A stretch of DNA of 64,000 nucleotides, from the NCBI GenBank assembly GCA_965219125.1, contig CBDCMO010000002.1, forward strand, positions 496,001 to 560,000, in the 5' to 3' direction. The translations under genes and the position numbers were made by a program. This DNA is from JBBSOK01 sp965219125. GTDB lineage: Bacteria > Bacteroidota > Bacteroidia > Flavobacteriales > Flavobacteriaceae. Positions within the stretch are counted from its first letter, which is position 1; each line of letters opens with the position of its first letter. The notes under the pieces were generated by a model. That model was not told where the DNA came from. It saw only the letters and a list, made by a program, of their open reading frames with translations, and did not search any database. This document shows, one piece after another, positions 51,130 to 60,167 of the stretch.

Positions 51130-53589
51130 TTGAAAAATACTACACTACTTTTTACATTTCTACTTTTAACCGCCACTACACTATTTGCTCAGAAAGCAAC
51201 TGTTCGAGGCGTAATTTTAGACGATCAAAATCTTCCAATTGCTGGCGTTACTATTTCTCAGGGCGAAGCTGGCACATTATCAGATTTTAATGGATATTAT
51301 ATTATTCAAATTCCATCAAAGCAAGATGTTACGTTGGTTTTTTCTCACGTAAGTCATAAAAAAGTGAGTCTTAAATTGAATTTATCTGTTAATGCCGACT
51401 ATGAGTTTAATCCAGTTATGAGCACAACTGTGGAGCAAATTACGGAAGTCGTGATTAAGGGAAGAGAAAACAAAAGGGTTGAAGGAATCACTAATATTAC
51501 TCCAGATATAATCAGAAAAATGGTTGGCGCGCAACCCGGAGTTGAAAATTTATTAAAATCGCTGCCCGGCGTAAATGGAAATAATGAATTAAGTACACAA
51601 TATGCCGTTCGTGGTGGAAATTACGATGAAAACCTAGTTTATGTAAATGAAATTGAAGTGTATCGCCCATTTTTAATCCGAAGTGGCCAGCAAGAAGGTT
51701 TAAGTTTTGTAAATAGTGATTTAACTAGCAATGTAGATTTCTCAGCCGGAGGGTTTCAAGCAAAATATGGCGATAAACTTTCATCAGTTTTAGATATTAC
51801 CTATCGCAAACCAGTTGATTTTGGTGCAACATTAGATGTAAGTTTATTGGGTGCAGCAGGTTCAGTTGAAGGTATTTCAAAAGATGGAAGATTATCTGCA
51901 ATCGTCGGTTTACGTTATAGAAACAATGCTTTATTCGTAAACGCAAAAGAAACCGAAACCAATTACCGGCCAACATTCGCAGATGCCCAGACCTATTTAT
52001 CGTATAAATTTTCAAATAAGTTTGAATTGGGATTTTTAGGAAACCTCTCCGTAAACGATTATCAATATGAACCTTTAACACGCCAAACCAATTTCGGAAC
52101 ATTGGCAGATCCAATTGCTCTTTTGGTTTTTTATGATGGTCAGGAAAAAGATAGATACAACACTTATTTTGGGGCTTTAAAAGGCACGTATGTTGTAAAT
52201 GATAATTTCACAACAAAATTAATTGCTTCACTTTATCAAACTCAAGAAGAAGAACATTACGACATTTTAGCACAATATAGATTGGGCGAAGTAAACACCA
52301 ATATTGGTGATGAAAATTTAGGCGAAGTAGAATTTACACGTGGTATTGGCGGCCAACTTACACACGCCCGTAACGATCTTGATGCGCTTATAGCAAACCT
52401 TGAAAATAAAGGAACATTAACTATTGGTGAAAACACAGTTGAATATGGTTTGAAATACACGCACGAAGATATTCGGGATCGTGTGCAGGAATATGAGATT
52501 ATAGATTCCGCCGGATTTTCAATAAGACCGCCAATTGGAATTTTTGGAAACAACCAACCTTACGCACCATTTACTTCACCAATTGAACCTTACACAGACA
52601 TTCGTGCAACAAACAATGTGCAGATAGATAGAATAAGTGGTTATGCTCAATGGAGCCGAAGAACAACCATTGGCACAAGCGATTTGTGGTTAAATGCCGG
52701 TGTTCGCGCACATAACTGGACCGTTAGTGGGCGCGATGTTACAAGTACAACGCAAACAACATTTAGTCCAAGAGCACAAATAAGCTTAAAACCAAAATGG
52801 GAAATGGATATGCTTTTTCGCCTTTCGGGTGGATTGTATCATCAACCTCCTTTTTATCGCGAACTCCGTGATTCAACCGGAACTGTTAGGCCTGGTGTAA
52901 AAGCGCAACAATCTGTTCATATCGTTTTTGGAAATGATTATAGCTTTAAAATGTGGGAACGTCCTTTCCGCTTAAATTCTGAATTATATTATAAAAGTCT
53001 CTCGGACGTAAACCCTTACACACTGGAAAACGTTCGAATTCGGTATCGCGCAAATAACAATGCAACGGCTTACGCGTATGGCGCAGATATACGTTTGGCG
53101 GGCGAGTTTGTTGAAGGTACTGAAAGTTGGGTAAGCTTCGGTTATTTAAAAACTGAAGAAAATATAGATAACCGCGGATATATTTTTAGACCAACGGACC
53201 AACGCTTAAAATTTGCCGTGCTGTATCAAGATTACGTAAAAGTAATTCCAGATTTAAAAATGTATTTAAACCTTACTTACAACACGGGACTTCCGGGCGG
53301 CTCGCCTAGTTATGCAGATCCGTACACCTATCAAACACGTTTGCCAGATTATAAAAGAGCAGATTTGGGCGTAAGTTATGTAATTGTTAGAGAAGGAAAA
53401 CTGCGGGAAAGTGGTTGGTTAAAACCTTTTAAAGAATTTTCAATAGGCGCAGAAATATTCAATATTTTTGATGTGCAGAACTCAATCACCAATACATTTG
53501 TTCGCGATGTTTACACAAAGGTTCAATATGCTATTCCTAATTATTTAACGCCCCGTATTTTTAATGTTAGAATGTCTATGAAATTTTAA
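51130..53589 (+). CDS. TonB-dependent receptor with CarboxypepD-reg domain
   Basis: The 819-residue outer-membrane receptor has a signal peptide (KNTTLLFTFLLLTATTLFA), an N-terminal carboxypeptidase-regulatory domain (about 23-105, RGVILDDQNLPIAGVTISQG), a plug (about 115-230) including GENLLKSLPGVNGNNELSTQ-like phrases and YAVRGGNYDENLVYVNEIEV, and a C-terminal barrel ending in RIFNVRMSMKF. It imports a bulky substrate across the outer membrane with TonB energy. The start is a TTG 12 bp after the M23 stop. The substrate is unknown; no SusD partner follows. Confidence 0.9.
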   Translation: MKNTTLLFTFLLLTATTLFAQKATVRGVILDDQNLPIAGVTISQGEAGTLSDFNGYYIIQIPSKQDVTLVFSHVSHKKVSLKLNLSVNADYEFNPVMSTTVEQITEVVIKGRENKRVEGITNITPDIIRKMVGAQPGVENLLKSLPGVNGNNELSTQYAVRGGNYDENLVYVNEIEVYRPFLIRSGQQEGLSFVNSDLTSNVDFSAGGFQAKYGDKLSSVLDITYRKPVDFGATLDVSLLGAAGSVEGISKDGRLSAIVGLRYRNNALFVNAKETETNYRPTFADAQTYLSYKFSNKFELGFLGNLSVNDYQYEPLTRQTNFGTLADPIALLVFYDGQEKDRYNTYFGALKGTYVVNDNFTTKLIASLYQTQEEEHYDILAQYRLGEVNTNIGDENLGEVEFTRGIGGQLTHARNDLDALIANLENKGTLTIGENTVEYGLKYTHEDIRDRVQEYEIIDSAGFSIRPPIGIFGNNQPYAPFTSPIEPYTDIRATNNVQIDRISGYAQWSRRTTIGTSDLWLNAGVRAHNWTVSGRDVTSTTQTTFSPRAQISLKPKWEMDMLFRLSGGLYHQPPFYRELRDSTGTVRPGVKAQQSVHIVFGNDYSFKMWERPFRLNSELYYKSLSDVNPYTLENVRIRYRANNNATAYAYGADIRLAGEFVEGTESWVSFGYLKTEENIDNRGYIFRPTDQRLKFAVLYQDYVKVIPDLKMYLNLTYNTGLPGGSPSYADPYTYQTRLPDYKRADLGVSYVIVREGKLRESGWLKPFKEFSIGAEIFNIFDVQNSITNTFVRDVYTKVQYAIPNYLTPRIFNVRMSMKF

Positions 53590-53664
53590 TCTAATTTCTA
53601 CAGAAATACACAATATTTCAAGCTTCAGTTTTTAAAAACATGTCTATTCAATAATTAAAAAGTC

Positions 53665-54360
53665 TTGAAAAAAATTAATACTTCCACTTGGCGAAAATAT
53701 AGCTTTGAGTTTTTGTCCATATTTATTGCAGTTATCGCTGCGTTTGCCCTAAATAATTGGAACGATAATAAGAGAGACCATACTTCAGAAAAGAAGATTT
53801 TAATTGAAATATCCAACGGATTACAAAAGGATATTGAAGATGTACGGCATAATATTCTTGGTCATAAATATGGAATTTCCTCTTGTGATTATTTTAAAGA
53901 TTTAATACTTGGCAAAGAGTTGGAAACAGCTTCAATTACCAATCGATATTTTAATCTTACGCGAGATTTTATTTCAATCCAAAATGTTGCTGGATACGAA
54001 ACATTAAAATCTAGGGGATTAGAACTTGTTAGAAATGATTCGCTAAGACGCCAAATTATTTCACTCTATGAATATGACTATAAAAGTCTGTTGAAATTGG
54101 AGGAACAATATTCTGAAATGCAATTTCAAGAAAATTATTTTTTGGAAATAAATAAAATATTGGCGCCAAATTTTCAATTTAATACTGATGGCGAACTAAT
54201 TGGCGTATTCACACCAATGGATATTTCAGAAGATAACAAGAAACTTCTGTTGACGTATTTGTGGAAAATAAAAAGAAATAGAGAGTTTATACTGGACTAT
54301 TATTCAACCCTAGAAACCAAAATAAATCTGGTTCAGCAAATGATAAAGGAAGAAAACTAA
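53665..54360 (+). CDS. DUF6090-family membrane protein
   Basis: The 231-residue protein has a single N-terminal membrane helix (about 14-30, FLSIFIAVIAAFALNNWND), which is the family hallmark, then a helical extracytoplasmic domain. The conserved LNNWND pattern, followed by KRDHTSEKKILIEISNGLQKD, matches DUF6090 proteins common in Flavobacteria. The function is unknown. The start is TTG. It ends 25 bp before the convergent cysteine desulfurase gene. Confidence 0.8.
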   Translation: MKKINTSTWRKYSFEFLSIFIAVIAAFALNNWNDNKRDHTSEKKILIEISNGLQKDIEDVRHNILGHKYGISSCDYFKDLILGKELETASITNRYFNLTRDFISIQNVAGYETLKSRGLELVRNDSLRRQIISLYEYDYKSLLKLEEQYSEMQFQENYFLEINKILAPNFQFNTDGELIGVFTPMDISEDNKKLLLTYLWKIKRNREFILDYYSTLETKINLVQQMIKEEN

Positions 54361-54384
54361 AATTAGAAGCTATGAAATCTATTT

Positions 54385-55536
54385 CTATTTTTCAATAAAA
54401 TTCTTTAACGTATCGATTACATAATCAATTTCTTCGGTCGTATTAAAGCTTGAAAATGAAAACCGAAGTGATGGTCTTTGCAAATTTTCTTCAGAAAGAA
54501 TTTCATTTAAAACGTGCGAACCTTTTGAACTTCCGCTTTGGCAGGCACTTCCGCGAGAACAAGCTATTCCGTTTAAATCTAATTGAAACAAAAGCATCAA
54601 TCCTTTTTCGGGAGGAATAGGGAGACAAACATTTAATAAAGTATAGGTGCTTTTCGAATCGTCATCGCAAGCGCCGTTAAAATGAACGCCGGGAAAATTT
54701 TCGGTTAATTGTTCTTTAAAATAATTCTTCAAATTGGTGATATACGCTTTTTCCATTTCAAGATTTTGATACGAAATTTTTAGAGCTTCCGCCATTCCGG
54801 CAATTGCATAAACCGCTTCTGTGCCTGCACGTAAGCCTCGCTCCTGCTCTCCTCCAAAAATCAAGGGTTTTAATCCTGTGTTTTTTCTAACAAATGCAAA
54901 ACCTGCACCTTTTGGTCCGTGAAATTTATGAGCGGCAACTGCGGCAAAATCGACCGGGATTTCTGAAAAATCCAATTCATAATGTCCAACAGATTGTACG
55001 GTATCGCTATGAAAAAGTGCGTTGTATTTTTTGCAAAGATCGGCAGTGCGCTTAATGTCCAAAACGTTGCCAATCTCATTATTTACGTGCATTAAGCTTA
55101 CAAGCGTTTTTTGATTTTTGCCGTCATCAAGTAACGCTTCCAAATGTTCGAAATTCACATTTCCGCAGTTGTCCAATTGCACAAAATCTACCTGTATATT
55201 GTGTGTAGCTTTTAACTGATTTATTGCGTAAAGCACCGCGTGATGTTCAATTTTGCTTGAAATAATCCGCGTAACGCCACAATCGCGCACACAACTATTT
55301 ATAATTAAATTATCAGCTTCAGTCCCGCCCGACGTAAAAATAATTTCCGCCGCAGAAACTTTTAAATAGCCTGCAATTTCTTTTCGCGCCGTTTCAAGTA
55401 ATGATTTTGCCGAACGTCCGTAAGAATGTGTAGATGAAGGGTTTCCGTATTCAGTTTTAAGAACCTCCGTAATACATCGTACTACTTCTGGCCTTAGTTG
55501 CGTGGTTGCCGCACTATCAAAATAAACTTTTTTCAT
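54385..55536 (-). CDS. Cysteine desulfurase family protein (NifS/IscS-like)
   Basis: The 383-residue PLP enzyme has YFDSAATTQLRPEVV at the start, the PLP-binding Lys in AAHKFHGPKGAGF, the GGEQERGLRAGTEAV motif and the catalytic Cys in SRGSACQSGSSKGSHVL, as in NifS-type enzymes. It removes sulfur from cysteine for Fe-S cluster or tRNA sulfur synthesis. No isc or suf scaffold genes are beside it, so its role may be general sulfur supply. It is convergent with DUF6090. Confidence 0.92.
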   Translation of the reverse strand: MKKVYFDSAATTQLRPEVVRCITEVLKTEYGNPSSTHSYGRSAKSLLETARKEIAGYLKVSAAEIIFTSGGTEADNLIINSCVRDCGVTRIISSKIEHHAVLYAINQLKATHNIQVDFVQLDNCGNVNFEHLEALLDDGKNQKTLVSLMHVNNEIGNVLDIKRTADLCKKYNALFHSDTVQSVGHYELDFSEIPVDFAAVAAHKFHGPKGAGFAFVRKNTGLKPLIFGGEQERGLRAGTEAVYAIAGMAEALKISYQNLEMEKAYITNLKNYFKEQLTENFPGVHFNGACDDDSKSTYTLLNVCLPIPPEKGLMLLFQLDLNGIACSRGSACQSGSSKGSHVLNEILSEENLQRPSLRFSFSSFNTTEEIDYVIDTLKNFIEK

Positions 55537-55713
55537 TCAACAAAAATACAGATTTTAATAAAATTCACGTTTATGGAATACGGAAGAATTATGTTACTTT
55601 GCAACATATTAAATTTTCTTAAAGAAACACTTCCGAAGAAACGAGAATTAATTTTTTTTAAGCTGAAATATGTAGCTTTAAATTAATTACTTCAAAAGAA
55701 ATATAGCTATAAA

Positions 55714-56613
55714 ATGAAAAAAATTCTTTTACTAATATTTACAATAATGGCTATTGCAGCTTGTAATGATGGCGATTTAATAGTTACTTCCTTTAATCTT
55801 GAGGACCAACCGCTGAACCGTTGTGGCCAATTTGGAAATTTTGTTTTCTTTCAAATAAATAGTAATCCTGCGGAAAGTCTTTCGGTAAAAATTACGAGTA
55901 CGGACAGTATTTTTAATTTGGCAGGACAAATGGATTTTGCACTAAGCACAACCAATGTTGCCAATTATAGAAATTATGACGGCCCAATTGCCAATACGTA
56001 TTTTTGCAATAATATACCGCCAGCTACACCAAAGGTAATTACCGAATATACTGCAACATCGGGTATGGTAAGGCTTACAAACTTTATAATATTTGAGGAC
56101 AATGATAGTATGGTTGAAGCTGTAGATAACACAAAAGATACCGACGGAGATGGAATTCCTAACTATTATGATTTTGATGATGATGGCGACAACGTACTAA
56201 CATCAACAGAATTAGGGCCAGATCCACTAAATCCGAGAGATTCTGATGGAGATTTAATACCCGATTATTTAGACACTGATGATGATAACGATGGCATTTT
56301 TACAATTGACGAAGATGCCGACGGCGACTTAAACCCAGCAAACGATTTTACAATTCAAAATGGATTGGCAGATTATTTAAACACAGAAGTTAGTGTAAAC
56401 CACAATATAACAATGTTTCGCTCACATACCTATACAAAACAGACCAATATTGCATTGAGCTTGATAAATGCTGTATTAATTGGCAATGGAGAGCAAATTT
56501 TGCAAGAAACTATAGATATGGGTGAGCTTACCAATGTACAAATGATTACCAAAAACGTGACCCCAACTTTTATTCCTCCGGTTTTACGTTCTGAAAAATA
56601 TAAACCTCAGTAG
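55714..56613 (+). CDS. Lipoprotein with calcium-binding TSP3-like repeats
   Basis: The 299-residue protein has a lipoprotein signal ending IAAC (Cys17), a beta-rich N-terminal domain, and an Asp-rich central segment. Repeats such as DTDGDGIPNYYDFDDDGDN and DSDGDLIPDYLDTDDDNDG (about 145-195) bind calcium in thrombospondin type 3 repeats. A short C-terminal domain follows. The last 44 bp overlap the convergent Smr-domain gene. Function unknown; probably on the surface. Confidence 0.85.
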   Translation: MKKILLLIFTIMAIAACNDGDLIVTSFNLEDQPLNRCGQFGNFVFFQINSNPAESLSVKITSTDSIFNLAGQMDFALSTTNVANYRNYDGPIANTYFCNNIPPATPKVITEYTATSGMVRLTNFIIFEDNDSMVEAVDNTKDTDGDGIPNYYDFDDDGDNVLTSTELGPDPLNPRDSDGDLIPDYLDTDDDNDGIFTIDEDADGDLNPANDFTIQNGLADYLNTEVSVNHNITMFRSHTYTKQTNIALSLINAVLIGNGEQILQETIDMGELTNVQMITKNVTPTFIPPVLRSEKYKPQ

Positions 56614-57124
56614 CGCCACGACCGTATTTTTGATAATCGGCATCGTAAAATTTTACATTTTTGTAGCGGTTAAAAAGGTATTCCATTTCGGTGCGCAATA
56701 CACCTTCTCCTACTCCGTGAATAAAAACAACACGTTGTATGCGTTTGCTTATGGCGAAATCCAATTGCCGCTTTGCCGTATCAATTTGAATGGTCAGCAT
56801 TTCGTGATTACTTAAATGCTTGCTTTTTGGCACTAACTGGTTAATGTGAAGATCCACTTCCATTGCAGGCAAAACTCTATCTTTCGGTTTTTGTTTGATT
56901 GATTTGCCTGGTTTTTTACCACTTTTCTCGTTAATTATCTGAGACACATTTTGCGGCAACATTTCTTTTTTTGAAATAGAACCATCTATTACAACAAGTT
57001 CGTTGGCATTAAAGACAATGTCAAAACCTTCCGAAGTCTCTACCGTTATTTCATCGCCATCCATCTTTACGATTTTTCCGTATATAGTGTCGTCAAGCAC
57101 GGCAACTTTGTCGTTTATGTTCAT
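56570..57124 (-). CDS. Stand-alone Smr-domain protein (DUF2027-like N-terminus)
   Basis: The 184-residue protein has an N-terminal barrel-like segment (about 1-48, NDKVAVLDDTIYGKIVKMDG) and a basic linker. The C-terminal Smr domain (about 88-184) has the nuclease motifs VDLHINQL and FIHGVGEGVLR. The segment resembles the KOW-like end of the MutS2 in this window, which itself has no Smr domain. Smr nucleases cut branched DNA or stalled mRNA. Its stop region overlaps the convergent calcium-repeat lipoprotein gene by 44 bp. Confidence 0.87.
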   Translation of the reverse strand: MNINDKVAVLDDTIYGKIVKMDGDEITVETSEGFDIVFNANELVVIDGSISKKEMLPQNVSQIINEKSGKKPGKSIKQKPKDRVLPAMEVDLHINQLVPKSKHLSNHEMLTIQIDTAKRQLDFAISKRIQRVVFIHGVGEGVLRTEMEYLFNRYKNVKFYDADYQKYGRGATEVYIFQNVKPEE

Positions 57125-57307
57125 AAAGTTTTTATTTTACAGAATATTTTGAAAGGCAGCAAAGATTGTGAATATTAAATTAAAATCAAATGTAGGAAGG
57201 CTTGCTTATATGTCCGCATTATTTTATATTTTTACCGCCAAAGTTAATATTGTTAAATTGCTAAACGAGTGTTAGTTAACCAATTTATTAGCTTTAAATT
57301 ATAAACT

Positions 57308-59230
57308 ATGAAGAATATTTTACTTAATTCGTTCCTACTTATAAGCTCATTTGGAGCTTTTGCACAACTAAGTGTGAAGCCAAATGGGCCGCCAGCTGCT
57401 CCAACTTCTCCCGCTTACATTTATGTGAAAGATCAAGTTCTGTTTGTTAAACAGGATATTGCTCTAACAATAAATGACGCTGACGAAAATACATCATTTA
57501 GCGCAAGTATTTATTTGCGTGATGGAGCACAACTTATACAAGGCGATGGCGCAAATCAATTAAATTCTGGTAATGGAACTTTGTCGGTTTATCAAACTAC
57601 ACCAACATTTTTGCCTACTTTAACTGGTGATGATTCTTGGGACTACACATTTTGGTGCCCACCAGTTAATTATCAACCAGGTCTTATGGGAACTTCTGGA
57701 AATAAAAATTTTGGCGCGCTTCGTATTTTTCAAGCCTTTACAGATACTCGATCTACTGCAGCACTAGTCATTGCTAGCACAGATAATAATGGTATTGAAA
57801 ATCCAATGGCAATTAATAGAAGATGGTTATATACCCAGCCATATACAGGATATAACAGAATTAATGCATCGTATGGAGTTACTCCCGGATTAGGTTTTAC
57901 TATGAAAGGTTTAGGAACAACCAACCACGCACAAACTTATGATTTTAGAGGAAGACCGAATAATGGAACAATGACAGTTCCAGTTTCAGACGTTAATTCA
58001 ACTCTTTCTGGAAATCCGTATCCGTCTGCGTTAGATTTAAATAGAATGTTTTACGCAACGGGTAATGATCCATTAATAACGAAATTTGAGTATTGGGACG
58101 AAAATAGAAATATAAATACTCATTTATATCGAGATAATGAAGGTGGTTTTGGTTCTTGGGTGCCGGGAGCATCTAATCCGACTGGGAATAATCCGGGAGT
58201 GTACGTTGTTCCAGTATTTTTAAGCTACAACGATGACGGTTCCCCGGTTCCCATGTCAAATAATGGCAATGGAAGAATTTATGAACGCAGATTCGCCCCA
58301 ATTGGCCAAGGTTTTATGATAGTTGCAAGTGCAGTTGGTGACGTTACCATTTCCAATGATATGAGAAGATATATAAAAGAAGGGAATAATTCAGATTTTA
58401 GAAGAGGAGAATCTGACGCCGCAACAAATTTATCCGATGTTGTTAATAATGACACCGATGATGAAAACGATACCGATACTGATACTAATGATGAAACTGA
58501 AGATACGTATGTTCCAGATCCTATGATTCGGATTTATACTTCTTTTAATGATACTTTTACAAGAGATATGGTTTTGGTTTTTAATGACCAAACCTCTGAT
58601 GGTTTTGATAGAGGTTATGATGCCCCTCACCCGATGGATGCGTTATCAGAAATTTATTTTCCTGTTGAATATAATGGTGCGATAACGCCTTTTGTAATTG
58701 AGGGGACTAACTTCAATAAAAACAAAGAATATCCCGTAAATTTTACAATTGCCAACCAAAGCAAAATAAGTCTTCGTGTTGTTGAAGAAGTAAATATGCC
58801 GGTAAGGTCTATGTTTTTATGGGACAATGTAAACGACACCTATTACAGAATTAATAATGGAAGAGTTGCAGATTTTAGCTTAACGCCTGGAAACTATAAC
58901 AATAGATTTTACATAGTATTTAATCCAGAAAGACGCATAGAAGCAAAAGGTGGCTATAATGAAGCACAGGAAAAAGTACTTGCAAATGTGGACTTTTTCC
59001 AAAACAATAAAGTTGGGCAATTAGAGGTTAGCAATCCGGAAGGCTTTAATATTAAAAACGCTGGTATTTATGATATGTCCGGCAAGTTGGTTTATTCTCA
59101 GGAAAATCTTGGCAACAGCACCAACTTTAGTTTTCCAACGGCTATTTTAAGCGACGGTGTTTACTTGGTTAAAATGCTAACCACAGATAATATTGCATTA
59201 GATTATAAAACAATTGTTCAAAATAAATAA
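57308..59230 (+). CDS. Secreted protein with a type IX secretion (type A) sorting domain
   Basis: The 640-residue protein has a signal peptide (to SFGAFAQ) and a large beta-rich body with an early DQVLFVKQDIALTI segment. An acidic linker (about 379-402, with DDENDTDTDTNDETED) divides the chain. The C-terminal 80 residues form a T9SS type A sorting domain with VDFFQNNKVGQLEVSN, GIYDMSGKLVYSQ and LSDGVYLVKMLTTD. It should be exported by the Sec system and then by T9SS, to the surface or medium. The function is unknown. A terminator follows. Confidence 0.87.
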   Translation: MKNILLNSFLLISSFGAFAQLSVKPNGPPAAPTSPAYIYVKDQVLFVKQDIALTINDADENTSFSASIYLRDGAQLIQGDGANQLNSGNGTLSVYQTTPTFLPTLTGDDSWDYTFWCPPVNYQPGLMGTSGNKNFGALRIFQAFTDTRSTAALVIASTDNNGIENPMAINRRWLYTQPYTGYNRINASYGVTPGLGFTMKGLGTTNHAQTYDFRGRPNNGTMTVPVSDVNSTLSGNPYPSALDLNRMFYATGNDPLITKFEYWDENRNINTHLYRDNEGGFGSWVPGASNPTGNNPGVYVVPVFLSYNDDGSPVPMSNNGNGRIYERRFAPIGQGFMIVASAVGDVTISNDMRRYIKEGNNSDFRRGESDAATNLSDVVNNDTDDENDTDTDTNDETEDTYVPDPMIRIYTSFNDTFTRDMVLVFNDQTSDGFDRGYDAPHPMDALSEIYFPVEYNGAITPFVIEGTNFNKNKEYPVNFTIANQSKISLRVVEEVNMPVRSMFLWDNVNDTYYRINNGRVADFSLTPGNYNNRFYIVFNPERRIEAKGGYNEAQEKVLANVDFFQNNKVGQLEVSNPEGFNIKNAGIYDMSGKLVYSQENLGNSTNFSFPTAILSDGVYLVKMLTTDNIALDYKTIVQNK

Positions 59231-59308
59231 GGAGATTTTTTGCGAGTATCAATAACACTCAATTCTTTCTTTTGGTTTCAACTTTTATTTAGAAAACGAT
59301 ATCACAGT

Positions 59309-59338
59309 AAGCCTCTTTTTAAAATTGAAAAGAGGCTT
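59309..59338 (+). terminator. Intrinsic terminator after the T9SS cargo gene
   Basis: An 11-bp stem (AAGCCTCTTTT / AAAAGAGGCTT) with an 8-nt loop is followed by TTTTAATG. The rest of the gene-free stretch 59231-59591 holds the promoter at 59545. Confidence 0.8.
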
Positions 59339-59544
59339 TTTAATGAATAGGAAAATAGTTGCTGAATAAAAAACTGAACATAACCATAGTAGTGCTATTA
59401 CGGTTTTTAAAATCTTTAAAACCAATTTGAATTTTGGTTCGTATATTCTTTTAGAGTAATTCCAATAATTTTTTTGGCACGAAATATGAACACTTTTTAG
59501 TGTGGATAAAAACAAAATTTGGTGCTTAAAAGCAATTCTTAAAT

Positions 59545-59575
59545 TTTGAAGAAACCTTAATTTATCCTACATTTG
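59545..59575 (+). promoter_or_regulatory. Promoter for the DUF2383-like gene
   Basis: TTTG (59545-59548), a 19-bp spacer and TACATTTG (59568-59575) form the clearest Bacteroidota promoter in the window. The leader to the ATG at 59592 is about 10 nt. Confidence 0.8.
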
Positions 59576-59591
59576 ATAAATTCCATTTACT

Positions 59592-60137
59592 ATGAAAAAA
59601 AAATACGCTGACTTTAATAAACTTAACAGACTATTAGTTGCTAGCTTTGAGGCTGAGAAGCTTTATTACAATGCAGCAATGGATGCTCAGAATACAGATT
59701 TAAAACGTTTCTTGAACTACATGTCAGTTGAACGTAATCGAATGAGCCATGACATTTCCAACGAGTTACATTCAAGGGAAATAGAACCTTTAAAAGATGA
59801 TGCTGAAAAAGGGGAGGAATTTAAAACTTGGCAAGAAATTAAAGAAGCCCTGGAAAATTATGATGCAGAGAGTATTATAAAACATTGTGTAAGTCGAGAT
59901 TTATATAATTTAAAGCGATATGAAGAATTAATTGAGCGAAAGGAATTGCCAGATTCCATACTTCTTATGCTTGAAAAACAAAGTTCACAAATCCAGTGGT
60001 ACACAAAACAAGCAGTACAGTATGCTGTTAAATCTCCATTTAAAGAATCAACCAACCAACAGGCTCTCTCAAATGAAGCCTCCGAGACCAAAAAAAATGA
60101 CGACGGCGGAAAAGTGATTCCGCTTAAAGCCATGTAA
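59592..60137 (+). CDS. DUF2383/PA2169-like four-helix protein
   Basis: The 181-residue protein is helical throughout: FNKLNRLLVASFEAEKLYYN opens helix 1, then NTDLKRFLNYMSVERNRMS, with further helices to about 150 and a polar C-terminal tail. This matches the ferritin-like four-helix bundle of the DUF2383 family. The Glu residues usual for a di-iron site are only partly obvious (Glu in SFEAEKL and SVERNRM). The family is linked to stress responses. It has its own strong promoter and a shared terminator. Confidence 0.75.
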   Translation: MKKKYADFNKLNRLLVASFEAEKLYYNAAMDAQNTDLKRFLNYMSVERNRMSHDISNELHSREIEPLKDDAEKGEEFKTWQEIKEALENYDAESIIKHCVSRDLYNLKRYEELIERKELPDSILLMLEKQSSQIQWYTKQAVQYAVKSPFKESTNQQALSNEASETKKNDDGGKVIPLKAM

Positions 60138-60142
60138 GATAG

Positions 60143-60167
60143 TAACCATCTAAAATTTAGATGGTTA
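60143..60167. terminator. Bidirectional terminator
   Basis: A 10-bp stem (TAACCATCTA / TAGATGGTTA) with a 5-nt loop lies between genes ending at 60137 and 60165. A T-run follows on the plus strand. Confidence 0.8.
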
